Positions 23,682 to 33,481 of a stretch of DNA of 64,000 nucleotides are shown one piece after another; position 1 is the first letter of the stretch, and each line of letters starts with the position of its first letter. This stretch comes from Prorocentrum cordatum (taxonomy: Eukaryota; Sar; Dinophyceae; Prorocentrales; Prorocentraceae). Below the pieces are notes generated by a model. That model did not search any database and was not told the origin of the DNA. It saw only the letters and a list, made by a program, of their open reading frames with translations. The DNA is taken from positions 64,814 to 128,813 of the forward strand of contig CAUYUJ010017856.1 in assembly GCA_963575745.1 (NCBI GenBank). Direction: 5' to 3'. Both the position numbers and the translations under genes were made by a program.

Positions 23682-25025
23682 ATGGCATCATCGAGCACTG
23701 GCCAAGGCATCGAGATTCAGAAGATCCCGACGTGGGACGGCAAAGCGGAGACCGTGGACGAGTACCAAGCGGAGGTGGAGCTGCTCACCCTGGCGACCAA
23801 GGAGGACGACAGGAAGCTGCTGGGACCTCGGCTGGTGCAGGCTCTCCCGAAGAACACCGCGCACAGGAAGCTGGCCCTGCGTCTGCCGCGGACGGAGGAT
23901 ACACCCGACACGATCGTGGGGGAAAAAGGCCCGGAGAACCTCTTGAGGGCCTTCCAGAAGAGTTTGGGGAAGCAAGCATCAAGCGATGTAGTGGACAAAG
24001 TGTTCGCCTACTATTACGATCGGAAAACGTCAGGCCCGAGAGTGAGGAAGCTCGGGCAGACGATCGGCCTCTACGCGGAGCAGGAAGAAGATGCCTACCA
24101 GGAGATGGAGAAGAGCGTCCGGGCCATCTGTCCGGACATCGACGCGATCGACCTGATCCCCGACGAGCTTCGCGGGATCATCTTCCTCGTGAATGCGGGC
24201 CTCGACCCGAGCGAGCGCGCCACTGTGGTGGCGGGCCTCAACGATTGGTCCATCGAATCGGTGATCGACAAGCTGAAGCATGTATGGTCGGATAAGGACC
24301 TGGCCGCGAGGGACAACATCGTGGCGAGGCGCAGGGGCCTGAGGATCCAGAGCGCCCGTGACAGTCGTCGCGATCGTTCGAAGATCAATTACCAGGAGGA
24401 CGAGGAAGAGGACGAGGCCTTCTTCGAGGGTAGCAACGAGCTCGGCGAGGAGGACGTCAACTACGAGGAGGAGGCCGCCGCCGAAGAGCAGATCGAGGAG
24501 CTGGAGGCCTACGCGGAGGACGCAGAGGTGTACGCGCAGGACGCCCGCCGTACCTTCACGGAGGCTAAGAAGATGCTGGCGGAGGCGGCCGAGAACAGGA
24601 GCGGCTACTTCCCGGTGGTCGGGATCGGGCAGCTCCCTGAGAGGCAGCAGCAGCGCGACACGCAGAAGGCGGCGGCGACGGCGAAGGCGGCTTTGCGGCC
24701 CCCCAAGCCTCCAGGCCCACAGGGAGGGGAGCGCCGCGCTCCTCCCCCACCACAACCAGTGGGCCGCCGCCCGGCTGGCAAGGGCAAGGGCCGCGGGATC
24801 AAGTGCCTGATATGCCAGGGCCCGCGCCGTGCGGTGGACTGCCCGAAGCGGCTCAGCACCGGAGTCGACGGCAACAACATGCAGATGGCGGCTTCGTGGA
24901 CGTCGAGACCGACGAGACGAACTACAGCAACGAGGGCATCCCGCCGGATGATGGCCAGGCGGGCTGGGTACACGAGGAGATGGTCGGCTACGCGATTATC
25001 GACGCCGGGGCCTCCAAGAGCATGA
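23682..25025 (+). CDS. Copia gag (capsid and nucleocapsid)
   Basis: 447 codons from ATG 23682 in frame with the element. The N-terminal part (IPTWDGKAETVDEYQAEVEL onward, to about residue 215) is a copia-type capsid with helices rich in charged residues. Residues 225-310 are strongly acidic and helical. Near residue 375 is a knuckle-like CLICQGPRRAVDC, which lacks the His and one spacing residue of a standard CX2CX4HX4C zinc knuckle. After about 24885 the frame decays into Arg/Thr/Ser-rich residues. The true protein probably continues in the protease frame, because the gag frame before this point and the protease frame after it both look conserved. Gag would package the RNA into a virus-like particle. 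Confidence 0.75.
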   Translation: MASSSTGQGIEIQKIPTWDGKAETVDEYQAEVELLTLATKEDDRKLLGPRLVQALPKNTAHRKLALRLPRTEDTPDTIVGEKGPENLLRAFQKSLGKQASSDVVDKVFAYYYDRKTSGPRVRKLGQTIGLYAEQEEDAYQEMEKSVRAICPDIDAIDLIPDELRGIIFLVNAGLDPSERATVVAGLNDWSIESVIDKLKHVWSDKDLAARDNIVARRRGLRIQSARDSRRDRSKINYQEDEEEDEAFFEGSNELGEEDVNYEEEAAAEEQIEELEAYAEDAEVYAQDARRTFTEAKKMLAEAAENRSGYFPVVGIGQLPERQQQRDTQKAAATAKAALRPPKPPGPQGGERRAPPPPQPVGRRPAGKGKGRGIKCLICQGPRRAVDCPKRLSTGVDGNNMQMAASWTSRPTRRTTATRASRRMMARRAGYTRRWSATRLSTPGPPRA

Positions 25026-25375
25026 TCGGCCTGGACCTCGCCGTGGCGATTCAGGACACGATCGTGGAGGAGACGGGCATCGACCAGGTCACGATGGACT
25101 ACAGCAAGACGACGAAGTTCACCTACGCGGGCGGTGAGAAGGGCCAGTCCATCGGGAAGTTCGGGTTCGAGCATCCAGTGGCGCTCGTGGAAGACGATAA
25201 CAAGCTGTGGTTCGACCTCGTGGAGACCAAGTCCCCGATGCTGCTCGGCCTCGACTACCTCGAGAAGTCTGGGGCTGACCTAGTCAAGGACAGGTTGGCG
25301 CTCGTCTACCCCGACGGCCACGAGGAGCCAGTGGTGAGGCTGTCCAGCTCTCACTACGCGCTGCCCGTCCTGTGA
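24803..25375 (+). CDS. Copia aspartic protease
   Basis: Contains AIIDAGASKSMIG, with the catalytic D-A-G triad of retroviral-type aspartic proteases, and a downstream MLLGLDYLEKSGADL that matches the flap-distal hydrophobic/Gly region. It would dimerise to cleave the polyprotein. The frame is -1 relative to gag, and the switch is most likely near 24880-24890, where gag NNMQMA would pass to GFVDVETDE. I see no X XXY YYZ slippery heptamer there, so an indel (biological or sequencing) is more likely than programmed frameshifting. The frame ends at TGA 25373-25375. Sequence used before about 24880 is probably not translated in this frame. Confidence 0.75.
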   Translation: MPDMPGPAPCGGLPEAAQHRSRRQQHADGGFVDVETDETNYSNEGIPPDDGQAGWVHEEMVGYAIIDAGASKSMIGLDLAVAIQDTIVEETGIDQVTMDYSKTTKFTYAGGEKGQSIGKFGFEHPVALVEDDNKLWFDLVETKSPMLLGLDYLEKSGADLVKDRLALVYPDGHEEPVVRLSSSHYALPVL

Positions 25376-25502
25376 GGATGCCCAGCCGGAGGCCGAGACA
25401 ACGCCGAAGGATTGGGAAGAGATAGAAGTTGTCAACTTTGTTCTCTCGTCGATCGTCGATCGCTCAGAGTCCCCTGGAAAGACCAGAGTCAGGATAACAT
25501 GA
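25371..25502 (+). CDS. Continuation of protease region in gag frame
   Basis: At the protease stop, the gag frame is open and coding-like: EDAQPEAETTPKDWEEIEVV, then VNFVLSSIVDRSES, then a stop at 25500-25502. A second frame change therefore compensates the first. This suggests gag and protease were once one continuous frame and that two indels bracket the protease segment. Confidence 0.5.
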   Translation, partial: CEDAQPEAETTPKDWEEIEVVNFVLSSIVDRSESPGKTRVRIT

Positions 25503-25650
25503 AGATCACGCTCATTAATTCAAAAACCACTGAAAATTCTCCAATACAAAGATGTAAACAGCGTGCAGAAAATGAAAAGCCTCAATATGGGGACCTCCAG
25601 GGAGCCCAAGGTGAGGACCCAGGCCATACACGCACGAGACACTGCACTTC

Positions 25651-26751
25651 ATGGAGTACGGCTACCACATGTACGAGATAGGTCATGTCCTGCAGTACGG
25701 CTACCACAGGCACGAGATAGGTCATGTCACCATGTACGGCTACAGCATGCACGGGATGGATCATGTCACAGAGTACGGCCACAGCATGCACAAGATAGGT
25801 CATGTCACGCACACGTATTTGCAGCACGTCATGAGAACACTGAGCAGCACATGCCAGACATATGTCCACCGCCTCCGAAGCCACTTTCGTCAAGCAGTTG
25901 CTCCGGGAGGAGCTTTCGTGATTTCAGCAGGCAGGATATTCGTGAGCAGTCCGCAGGGGCCATGGGTATCATCCGAGGTCGAGATCTCGGACGAAGAGTT
26001 CGAGTGGGACCTGGTGGGCCCGCCCAGCGCAGAGGAGGGCTCTCCCTCCTCAGTGCCGCCCTCGTCGTCGGCTGCGCCTGCGGCGGAGGCAGACCCGATC
26101 CAGTTCTACGAGGACTTGAAGGGGCAAGCGATGGAGCTGTTCGCCGTGACCGACCCGGACACGAAGGAGGAACTGAGGGATCAGGCATCCAGACAGGCTG
26201 CCAAGGACGGCTTGCTCGCGGAGACGGCTCGTCGAGCAAGGGCAGGAACGCTACCCATGTCCTGGAAGTACCTCCTCGCCGAGGCGGAGATCGCCTGGGC
26301 CAAGGATCAGGGTCGCAGCCTGCAGGTGGACGCCGAGGTCAGGGAGTTGCCGACGGTACCGAGAACCAAGAAGCGAGGGTCCGGACAGTCGGATTCGAAG
26401 CCCTCGGAGGCCTCTCCAGTGGGACCTCCGGAGAGCAAGGGGGCACCAACTCCACGTCCGGAGCCAACGACCCCTTACTACAAGAAGCTCCCCTCGGACA
26501 AGAAGCAGAACGCCGAGACGTCAGCCAGCAAGTTGAAGGACCCAGATCGCCCGTCGAAGACCATGGAGCAGATCGGACGCAATCGGTGGCAGAGGCTCGT
26601 GATGAGGATCCAGTCCCGCAAGCGCTGGTCCCAGCACGCCCAGCTGCTGAAGTACGCGAAGAACGGGTGCCCCAAGAAGTTCACGGAGGCGAAGGGCTTT
26701 GGAGCTCACATCGGCAGGTGGAGCTGGCGGGAGATAAGCTACGAGTGGTAG
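25651..26751 (+). CDS. Copia polyprotein segment of unknown function
   Basis: 366 codons. The first 50 or so residues are four 13-residue repeats (YGYxxHEIGHVT type) from a 39-bp tandem repeat. From about residue 95 it reads like a normal acidic protein: SSEVEISDEEFEWDLVG, DPIQFYEDLKGQAMEL, LPMSWKYLLAEAEIAWAKDQ. It ends with a basic segment (RNRWQRLVMRIQSRKRWSQH). No catalytic motif is seen. It lies between protease and the methyltransferase-like domain, and the frame shifts into the pol frame near 26750. The start at 25651 is only the first ATG; the true joint to the protease segment is unclear. Confidence 0.55.
   Translation: MEYGYHMYEIGHVLQYGYHRHEIGHVTMYGYSMHGMDHVTEYGHSMHKIGHVTHTYLQHVMRTLSSTCQTYVHRLRSHFRQAVAPGGAFVISAGRIFVSSPQGPWVSSEVEISDEEFEWDLVGPPSAEEGSPSSVPPSSSAAPAAEADPIQFYEDLKGQAMELFAVTDPDTKEELRDQASRQAAKDGLLAETARRARAGTLPMSWKYLLAEAEIAWAKDQGRSLQVDAEVRELPTVPRTKKRGSGQSDSKPSEASPVGPPESKGAPTPRPEPTTPYYKKLPSDKKQNAETSASKLKDPDRPSKTMEQIGRNRWQRLVMRIQSRKRWSQHAQLLKYAKNGCPKKFTEAKGFGAHIGRWSWREISYEW
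25654..25809 (+). repeat. Four copies of a 39-bp tandem repeat
   Basis: Units of 39 bp keep the reading frame and begin with TACGGCTACCACA-like sequence and end in ATAGGTCATGTCAC. They sit where the element coding frame is otherwise missing (25503-25650), so they may have arisen with that damage. Confidence 0.8.
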
Positions 26752-29700
26752 GTCAGCTACCTCAGCGAGTCAGACACAAAGCGCTGCAAGCGGCCTCGAA
26801 GCTCGACCACCAGGGGATCCGGAAACTGTCAGCTATGGCCCGAGAGGGCCGAACCGACCTGCTGGAGATCTGTGTCCCACCGGACAGCTCTCTGGGCAGC
26901 CAGGTGGAGAAGATGGGAGGAGTGGTCACGAGGATGGGCCTGTTCAACCTCTTCGACTTCTCCAAGAAGTCATCGGTGCTCAAGGCGAAAGAACTCATCA
27001 GCAGGGAGCGACCCCGCTGGGCCCACGCCTCCCCTCCGTGCTCGCCGTTCTCAGCACTGCAAAACGGAAGGCCCAACACCGTCGAGTCCCAGGAGAAGCT
27101 GATGAAGGTCAGGAAGTGGGGTCGCAGAGTCATGAGGAACGTCCTGGAGGTGCTGATCTACGCGTGGCAGGAGTTTGGCACCGAGATTTCAGTGGAGCAT
27201 CCCCTCTCCGCGAGCTCCTGGAGAAGTATCCCGGAGCTGTTCGACGTGTGGCAGCAGTTGTACGAGGCCATCAGCTACGGATGCGGCTGGGGTATGAGGA
27301 GCGACGTGACCGGAGAGTTGGTTCGCAAGGGCTGGAGGATCGTCACCACCAACCAGAAGCTCGCCGACCGACTTCGGAGGAGGTGTACGCGTGACCACGA
27401 GCACACCGTGATCGAGACAGGCCTCGCCGATGTCGGGAAGACTGCCCGATATCCGATAGCGATGTGTCGAAAATGGGCTGCGACCATCATGGAGGAAGAT
27501 GCCCAGGACTACTTCGAGGTGCAGAGAGTATTCGCGACCGACGAGGAGGAGCTGAACCAGACGACTGCCAACGAGGACGACCTCACGAAGATAGATCCGA
27601 AGGTGGTCGACCTGGTCAAGGAGCTCATGAGCATCCACGTCAACATGAACCACATGGGCCTCAATGCCATGCGCGCCTACCTCACTCGGAAGGGAGCTCA
27701 GCCCTGGGTTATCACGCTGGCAGGCCAGCTGAAGTGCAGCATCTGTGAGGCAACGGCTCGTCGGGAGCCGATGCCCGTGGCAGCCGGTCGCGAGGCGGAA
27801 CCCTTGGACGTGCTCCAGATGGACGGCTTCGACTGGATCCACCCCGTCACCGAGACCAGAGCTCGAGGTACGATGATGGTCGACGAGGGCTCAGCTAAGG
27901 CCGTGCCAGTGATCCACACCACCGTGCCGAACAAAGGGAACGCGGGCGAGACCTCGTCTGCGACGGTGTGGGACACCTTCGTGAATTGCTGGGCGCGGTA
28001 CTTCGGTCGTCCTCTGCAAGTAAGGACTGACCCAGCCGGAGCCTACAGAGCCAAGAAGCTCAACGAGACGGCCTCAGAGCATGGGATTCACTGGGAGGTC
28101 GGACCCGCCGAGGCACACTGGAAGCACGGGCGCGTGGAGGTGACCATTAACCTGCTCAAGGTGGCAGCCGCGAGGATGGCCATCATGGACCCGGAGTGCC
28201 CGATCCAAGAGCTGTTCAGCTGGGCGGTGGCCGCCCACGCGGAAATGTTCCGGGTATCCGGAGCCTCGCCCGACCAGGTGATTTTCGGCAGGCAGCTGCG
28301 TCCACTCGACTCCCAGCTGACGGGCACAGTCGTGCAGCTCCAAGCCGAGGCGGAAAAAGGCACCAGCGCGGAGCTGATGATGAAGAGGCGCATGCAGGCC
28401 CGTAAGGCTTTCGCCGAGGCTCTCGCAGATCGACAAGCTCGACTGGCCGCGCTTTCCAAGACGAGGAAGTTCAGGACGTGGGAGACGGGCGAGCTCGTCT
28501 TCTACTGGGTGGAGCCTGGCAGCAGGAAAGACAAGCTGAAAAAGTCCAAGGGCGAGTTCATCGGACCTGCCCTCGTGGTCAACCAGTTCTTCCGTCACGA
28601 GAAGGGCGAGGCAACCCCCCGCAACCTGGTACTGGTGTACCACCGCAACCAGCTGATCCTGACCACGCCTCAGCAGCTTCGTCCCGCGTCGGAGCACGAG
28701 AAGGCACTACGCGAGATCCTTCAGAAAGCGAAGCCCATCGAGAGACAGCCCCTGACGGAGGCCATGGACATCGGTGCGAGGTACTGGGATCTAAGCCATC
28801 AGAGACCACCCGAGGGAGCAGATCATGATCGAGCCGAGCGTCAGGTTTCGGCTGACGAGCCTGAAGGAGACCCAGGACCAGAGAGAGCCGACGAGAACAC
28901 GGTGCCCGAAGATCCAGCGGAGGACGAGGCCATGCCCGGGGTCGACGAGATCTCGAGCGAGGACTTTGAAGGACCTGGAGGAGATCAGCAGCCCCCCGGG
29001 GAGGAGGACATGAGCGCCGAAGAGGCACTTCGCCGTGTCGCGGAGGCCCCCGACTCAGAGCCCGATCAGGAGGAGACTCCAGAATCTCGAGCATCATCAT
29101 CGACACCACCTCCGGCAGCAGCGTCAGCACCAGCAAGGCCGGCCTCCACCGAGTATCGAGTGGAGAAGAACCCTCTCCTGGATGATGTACCGATATCGAT
29201 CCAGCGCAGCGTGGCGAGCAGGACAGCGCCGACTACGCCACCAGAGGCACCCCCCGAGAAGAAGGCGAGGACGGCTGAGGAGCTCGGGGTGGCGGAGATC
29301 TTCTCCAATATGACGGAGGACAGGGACGTCTACCTGGCCGAGTTCATCGTGGAGGGCGACGCGCTGGCGGCGTTCAGCGAGAAGCCGAAGCAGACGCTGA
29401 AGAAAGCAGTCAAGAAGGGCCAGGTCGAGATCAACCTGCGGAAAGCGACTCCGGAGGTGAAGGCCTTGGTGGGCAACGCCAAGCTCGTGGAGGTGAACAA
29501 CTGGATGCACAACGAGGTGTGCCAGGCTGCTCTCCGGAAAGCCGGGGTGAAACCTATGAAGATGAGGTGGCACCTGATTCTGAAGGACGACGGCGAGGTG
29601 AAAGCGAGGCTGATCCTGCTGGGGTTCCAGGACCCGCGTCTGGCCACGATCGACAAGTCGAGCCCCGCCGTCTCGTCTCGGGGCCGGAACTTGGCGCTGC

Positions 29701-30899
29701 AGATGATGGCCAATATGCGGCTCAAGCTCTACAAGGGCGACGTCAAGGCAGCCTTCCTGCAGGGAGATCCAACTCAAGCCAAGCACGACCTGCTGGTGGA
29801 GCCGGTGCCCGAGCTACGCGAGGCCATGCAGTTGTCAGATGACGAGTGCGCGAAGATGCTGAAGGCGGCCTATGGACTCGTGAGTGCCCCGAAGGAGTGG
29901 TACCACAAGGTGGACAGCGACCTGAAGAGGCTGGGATATGTGGCGATGACCTTGGAGCCATGCCTGTGGATCAAGTACGACAGCGACGGGCAGGTTGAGA
30001 CGGTCATCTTCGTACACGTGGACGACTTCGTGATGGGCATACCGAGCTCACCTACAGGCCACAAGAACTTGTACCAGGTGCAGGAGCTGTACAGTTGGGG
30101 ATCCTGGGAGACCGGATTCATCACGCAGTGCGGCTCAGAGTACGTGCAGCTGGCGGACTACACCATCATTCAGAGCCTGGCCAAGGCCGTGCAGAAGGTC
30201 GAGTACATCGAGCTGACCAAAGAAGAGTCGAAGCTGAGGGACGAGGTACCGCTGTCCGACCGCCTCAAGTCCAAGTGCCGAGCCGCGCTGGGGAGTACCA
30301 TGTTCCTGGCGTCTCAGGGAATGACATGGCTCGCAGGAGAAACGAGCATCTTGGGCGGCGAAGTGCCGACTGGAACGATGGCGACCATCAAGAAGATCAA
30401 CAAGCTAGTGCACACCGCTCATGAGACCTCGTGGATCACGATCGTGTTCAAGCCCATGGACGACCCGGTCTTCGTAACATGGCATGATGCAGCATGGAAG
30501 GTGCGCAAATCAGGAGGCTCTCACGGTGGAATGATTATGGCGATGGCGGAACGCAAGATTCTGGACGGCCATCTTACGAGTGTTTCGGTGATTCAAGGAG
30601 CCTCTCGTAAGTTACCCCGGGTAGCCCGCAGTTCCCTGAGCGCCGAAATTCAAATGGGTACTATGGCCAACGAAGCTCAAGAGTATGCTCGATTAGCCTG
30701 GTATGAGATGCTACACGGACGACAGATACCTGTCCACGAGATCAACGAGTGCATCAAGACGGTGTCCGGTACGCTAGTGACTGACTGCAAGGCCATGTAC
30801 GACAGTGTGGTGAGAGCATGCTCGTCCGGCTACGGCTGCGCTTGCCCTACGTCAGAGCATGAGTGCAGCTACAACCGTGCTACGCTGGGTTCATTCTGA
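26752..30899 (+). CDS. Copia pol: methyltransferase-like domain, integrase, reverse transcriptase, RNase H
   Basis: One frame of about 1380 codons. In order: a methyltransferase-like domain (about 26896-27455); integrase with an HX3H...CX2C zinc module (HVNMNH at about 27636, CSIC at about 27736) and a DD35E core (MDGFDW about 27820, TDPAGAY about 28027, GRVEVT about 28132); an acidic, Pro-rich linker (28790-29270); reverse transcriptase with YKGDVKAAFLQG (29730-29765), KAAYGLVSAPKEWY and catalytic FVHVDDFV (about 30010-30030; HVDD replaces the usual YVDD); and RNase H with TWHDAAWK, SSLSAEI and VTDCKAMYDSV. The frame then loses RNase H C-terminal residues and stops at 30897-30899. Together these enzymes would copy element RNA to DNA and insert it. 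Identification of integrase, RT and RNase H is firm; the first domain is inference. Confidence 0.9.
26896..27455 (+). other. Methyltransferase-like domain inside copia pol
   Basis: Segment GGVVTRMGLFNLFDFSKK, then HASPPCSPFSALQN (PPC near 27032-27040), then EISVEHPLSASSW (EHP near 27195-27203). C5-cytosine methyltransferases carry a PPCxxFS-type motif IV with the catalytic Cys and an ENV-type motif VI. Here PPC and EHP occur in that order, about 50 residues apart. A motif I glycine loop is not evident; the FDFS acidic position may replace it. Capture of cytosine methyltransferases by dinoflagellate retrotransposons has been reported (de Mendoza and colleagues, 2018). Whether this domain is such an enzyme, a dead relative or an unrelated fold needs a structural comparison. 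Confidence 0.45.
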
Positions 30900-31305
30900 A
30901 GCGATGATAGCCGACGGACTCACGAAGTTGGAAGCTCCCGCTCTGCAAGTTACCTTGGACTTCTACGTCAAGCAGCAGTGGGCCTTGGTGCAAGACCCGA
31001 GCTTCACGTCATCCAAGCGTCGCAAGATCATGAAAAAGGATACCTTGGACACAATCGACGATGAAGATCGACCCCCTGTGGTGCCCAGCTACAGCGACGA
31101 AGACCCGGAGAGCGACTTCGAGGATGAGCAGCTGCAGACCCGCTCGAGCATGGCCGCTGCTGTACAGGCCTGTCCCCCCTCGTTCTCAGCTCTGTCCCAC
31201 TCTGCCAAGCCTCATCAGAAGCTCATTTCAGGTCTTGAGATATTTTCACTTACAGTAAGGGGAGCACTGAACCCCCCGTCTCGTAGAAATCAGATTTTAG
31301 CCTAG
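30838..31305 (+). CDS. Displaced C-terminus of copia RNase H
   Basis: The +1 frame reads ALALRQSMSAATTVLRWVHS and then EAMIADGLTK, the conserved C-terminal tail of copia RNase H, followed by an acidic linker (DDEDRPPVVPSYSDEDPES). It continues the pol frame after a shift near 30840. Residues that normally join the third catalytic Asp to this tail seem to be missing, consistent with a small deletion as well as the frame change. Confidence 0.65.
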   Translation, partial: ALALRQSMSAATTVLRWVHSEAMIADGLTKLEAPALQVTLDFYVKQQWALVQDPSFTSSKRRKIMKKDTLDTIDDEDRPPVVPSYSDEDPESDFEDEQLQTRSSMAAAVQACPPSFSALSHSAKPHQKLISGLEIFSLTVRGALNPPSRRNQILA

Positions 31306-31540
31306 AACGCTAACCAAGATGTGCACGTGGATTTCTGTACTCATATTCAGTGCTCGAGCTTTCTGTGCGCGGTTTCCATATCGAACTGTTTGTTTGACTT
31401 GGCTCGTGATCGAGCCCCAGGCATCCTGCCCCGAGGAAAGATACACTCTTCCTATCCTACACAGTTGAAGTTGATTATCGATATCATCTTACCCTCTCGG
31501 CAACGTCTCTTCGAGTCAACCTCGACGAGGCGACAAATCA
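31279..31540 (+). repeat. 3' LTR of the copia element
   Basis: 262 bp, two substitutions from the 5' LTR (31407 and 31505). A purine stretch AAGGGGAG lies 28 bp upstream; a polypurine tract normally abuts the LTR, so it is not a convincing plus-strand primer. The last three bases (TCA) create the premature TGA that truncates the LINE ORF on the other strand. Confidence 0.93.
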
Positions 31541-33481
31541 GGGCGGGGGGGGCGGCGCGGCCGCCTGGCTGTCGGCGGCCGAGTCGGCCGTTGTGGAGTG
31601 GCTGGAGTCGTCCAGCCCCGTAGAAAGACTGCTGCCAGACTTGGGGTGCCTGCCTTTCAAAATCTCACCCCAAGCATGCATTCTACCGTGATCGGACTTG
31701 CACTTACTGTCTGGAGGTCCAACACAAACCTTGCCGAGCTTCCTGACTTGCCCACCGCACGTGTAATAGTAGCAGCGGGTACAGGCGACAAGGATGCCTC
31801 CACCCTGATTCACATCGAAGAAAATGGGTCTGTGGCCGTGGTCGATCAAGCCCTGACCCGTGAGTCCCTTGATCGTGGCCGCGCCACGGCACCTACCAGG
31901 AGGGGGCCTCTGGGATCCACGGGCACACCGAAAACACAGAGCGCAAATGCAAAACCTGCCTTCCCAGGACCAGGAATAAGAGGGCAGGGGAGGAGGCCTC
32001 GGGGCAGAGGGGGGCTTGGTCCTGGAGGCCTCCGAAAGATCAGGCTTCGGCCAGAGCGACATCACCCTAGCCGCCAGCCGACGCACAGCCCTCGAGACAC
32101 GCGCCGCACGCACAGCACGATCCGCATCCCCTGGATGAGGGGCGGGGTGATTCAGGGCGGCAAGGCGAGCAGCCTGGTCAGCGCAATCATTGCCAACCTT
32201 GTGGGCACGGGCCTCAGGAGTAAGATCTGGGCTGTCAGGGACGTGGCCCTTGACTTTACTGACAGCACTGGCAATAGGGCCCAACGCCTGCAACATAAGA
32301 CCCGCATAAGGGCGACGAAAAGACAGCCTCGCGGGGATCGGGTCTAGAGAGGCATTGACCACACTCTGGCAGTCACTAGAGATGTGGCTGCCTTCATCCC
32401 CACATTGGGAGGCCGAACAGTACGCCGCATACTCAGCAGCTTGAGACGTTTGGGGGAAATGCGCAAGGAGGGGGCCTGAAATGACACACTGAACATTCCC
32501 CTCCTCTGAAACACTAACCACCGACCACCCCGCCCTGGAGAGCTCTGGAGACAAACTTCTAAACCAGGAGCCGTCTACATAGAGCTTACCGACGAGGTTG
32601 GTGCTGCGGTTGTTCGGGTCCCCCGTCCAAGAAACCTGGATACCAGAGCCTGGGCCGTCAAGTTCGTGAGCAGGACGAGGAAAGTAGCCCCCGGGATGCA
32701 CATGCAGACCGCGGGTGTACAAGAGGTACTGCTCAGGATCAGTTTCTTCCGTGAGGTCCAGAGGAGGGGCGAGCCGAGCATCTCTACCTAGTACTTCCTC
32801 GCGGGTATCATCACATGCAGGGCAGCGCCATAACCTGTGAAGGATTGCGTCGTCCGCACTGCCACATAAATCGCATAGCACATCACTTAGCTCGTATCCA
32901 GCGTCCCGTGCACGAGTCTTGGTCCACACAGCTGCGCAGGCCAAGGCTTTAATGGAGCCCTTCTCGCGCGGGGTCCACTTCGAAGACTGCAACACGGCAT
33001 ACACCTGGTCATGACATGCACGAACGGGCTGCTGTATCGTCGGCAGGAACTTCGCTCCAGCACGACGCTCATGAAGGTGCAAGACGGCCTGCCTCAGATG
33101 ACGCTTCAAAAGAGCAGGACTGACCAAAGTGAGCGGCAGGTCGATGCCGAACTGATCCCTCATCACCGTGAAACTAGGCATCGACCAGCCGATACGCCTA
33201 AGGCTGAGCTTCATAGCACTGATGGGGCCCGAAACCTGCTTCCAGTTATCGGGCCCAGGTCCCAAGAACACAGACTCCCAAGATGATCTCAGTTCCTGCC
33301 AGGACAAAGTGAAAGTAAACGTACGCATGTGGGTTCCCCAGAGCTCCTTGGCGTACCTCAAGATGGGGGCTATGGGCCCATAGTACGTCGGGTCCTTCTC
33401 CAGAATAAAGCAGAAGTGAGCGAGCGGGATCCAGCCTTGGGCCTGATACATCGACCAAAAGCACGACGAGCGATGCCCCAT
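31538..33481 (-). pseudogene. LINE ORF: RNase H and C-terminal part, truncated by copia insertion
   Basis: 647 codons on the minus strand. The N-terminal half has the LINE post-RT region with a CDLCGSADD...HRLWRCPAC zinc-like module (about 32820-32885). A type-I RNase H follows: KLYVDGSWF (about 32570-32590), AAEYAAY, SSDCQSVVN and HVPDSP...GNDCADQAARL, giving the D-E-D-D set. The C-terminus is Cys-rich (CALCFRC, CTRCYYYTCGG), possibly nucleic-acid binding. The stop at 31538-31540 belongs to the copia LTR; the natural frame continues at 23362-23099. ATG 33481 is probably not a native start, because upstream LINE coding continues in other frames. Confidence 0.8.

Larger units (their letters stand above)
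23363..31545 (+). mobile_element. Ty1/copia-type LTR retrotransposon with target duplication
   Basis: The element spans 23368-31540 (8173 bp) and is flanked by the 5-bp direct repeat GGGCG (23363-23367 and 31541-31545). It has two 262-bp LTRs, a primer-binding-like site, gag, aspartic protease, an uncharacterised region, a methyltransferase-like domain, integrase, reverse transcriptase and RNase H. Integrase before reverse transcriptase defines the copia order. LTR identity is 260/262, so insertion is recent, but the coding region changes frame at about 24880, 25373, 26750 and 30840 and has a gap at 25503-25650. It interrupts an older minus-strand LINE. LTR ends are TCTCG...AATCA, not the canonical TG...CA. 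Confidence 0.92.

Noticed and set aside
24840-24890. Programmed -1 frameshift between gag and protease
   Set aside because: No slippery heptamer is visible, and a second shift at 25373 returns to the gag frame, which points to paired indels.
25690-25800. HEIGH as a zinc-metalloprotease HEXXH motif
   Set aside because: It occurs in a 39-bp tandem repeat, is not kept in all units, and no surrounding protease fold is visible.
25563-25900. Upstream extension of the pol frame to 25563
   Set aside because: This stretch reads tandem-repeat noise in that frame, while the adjacent frame (25651-26751) is coding-like to 26750.
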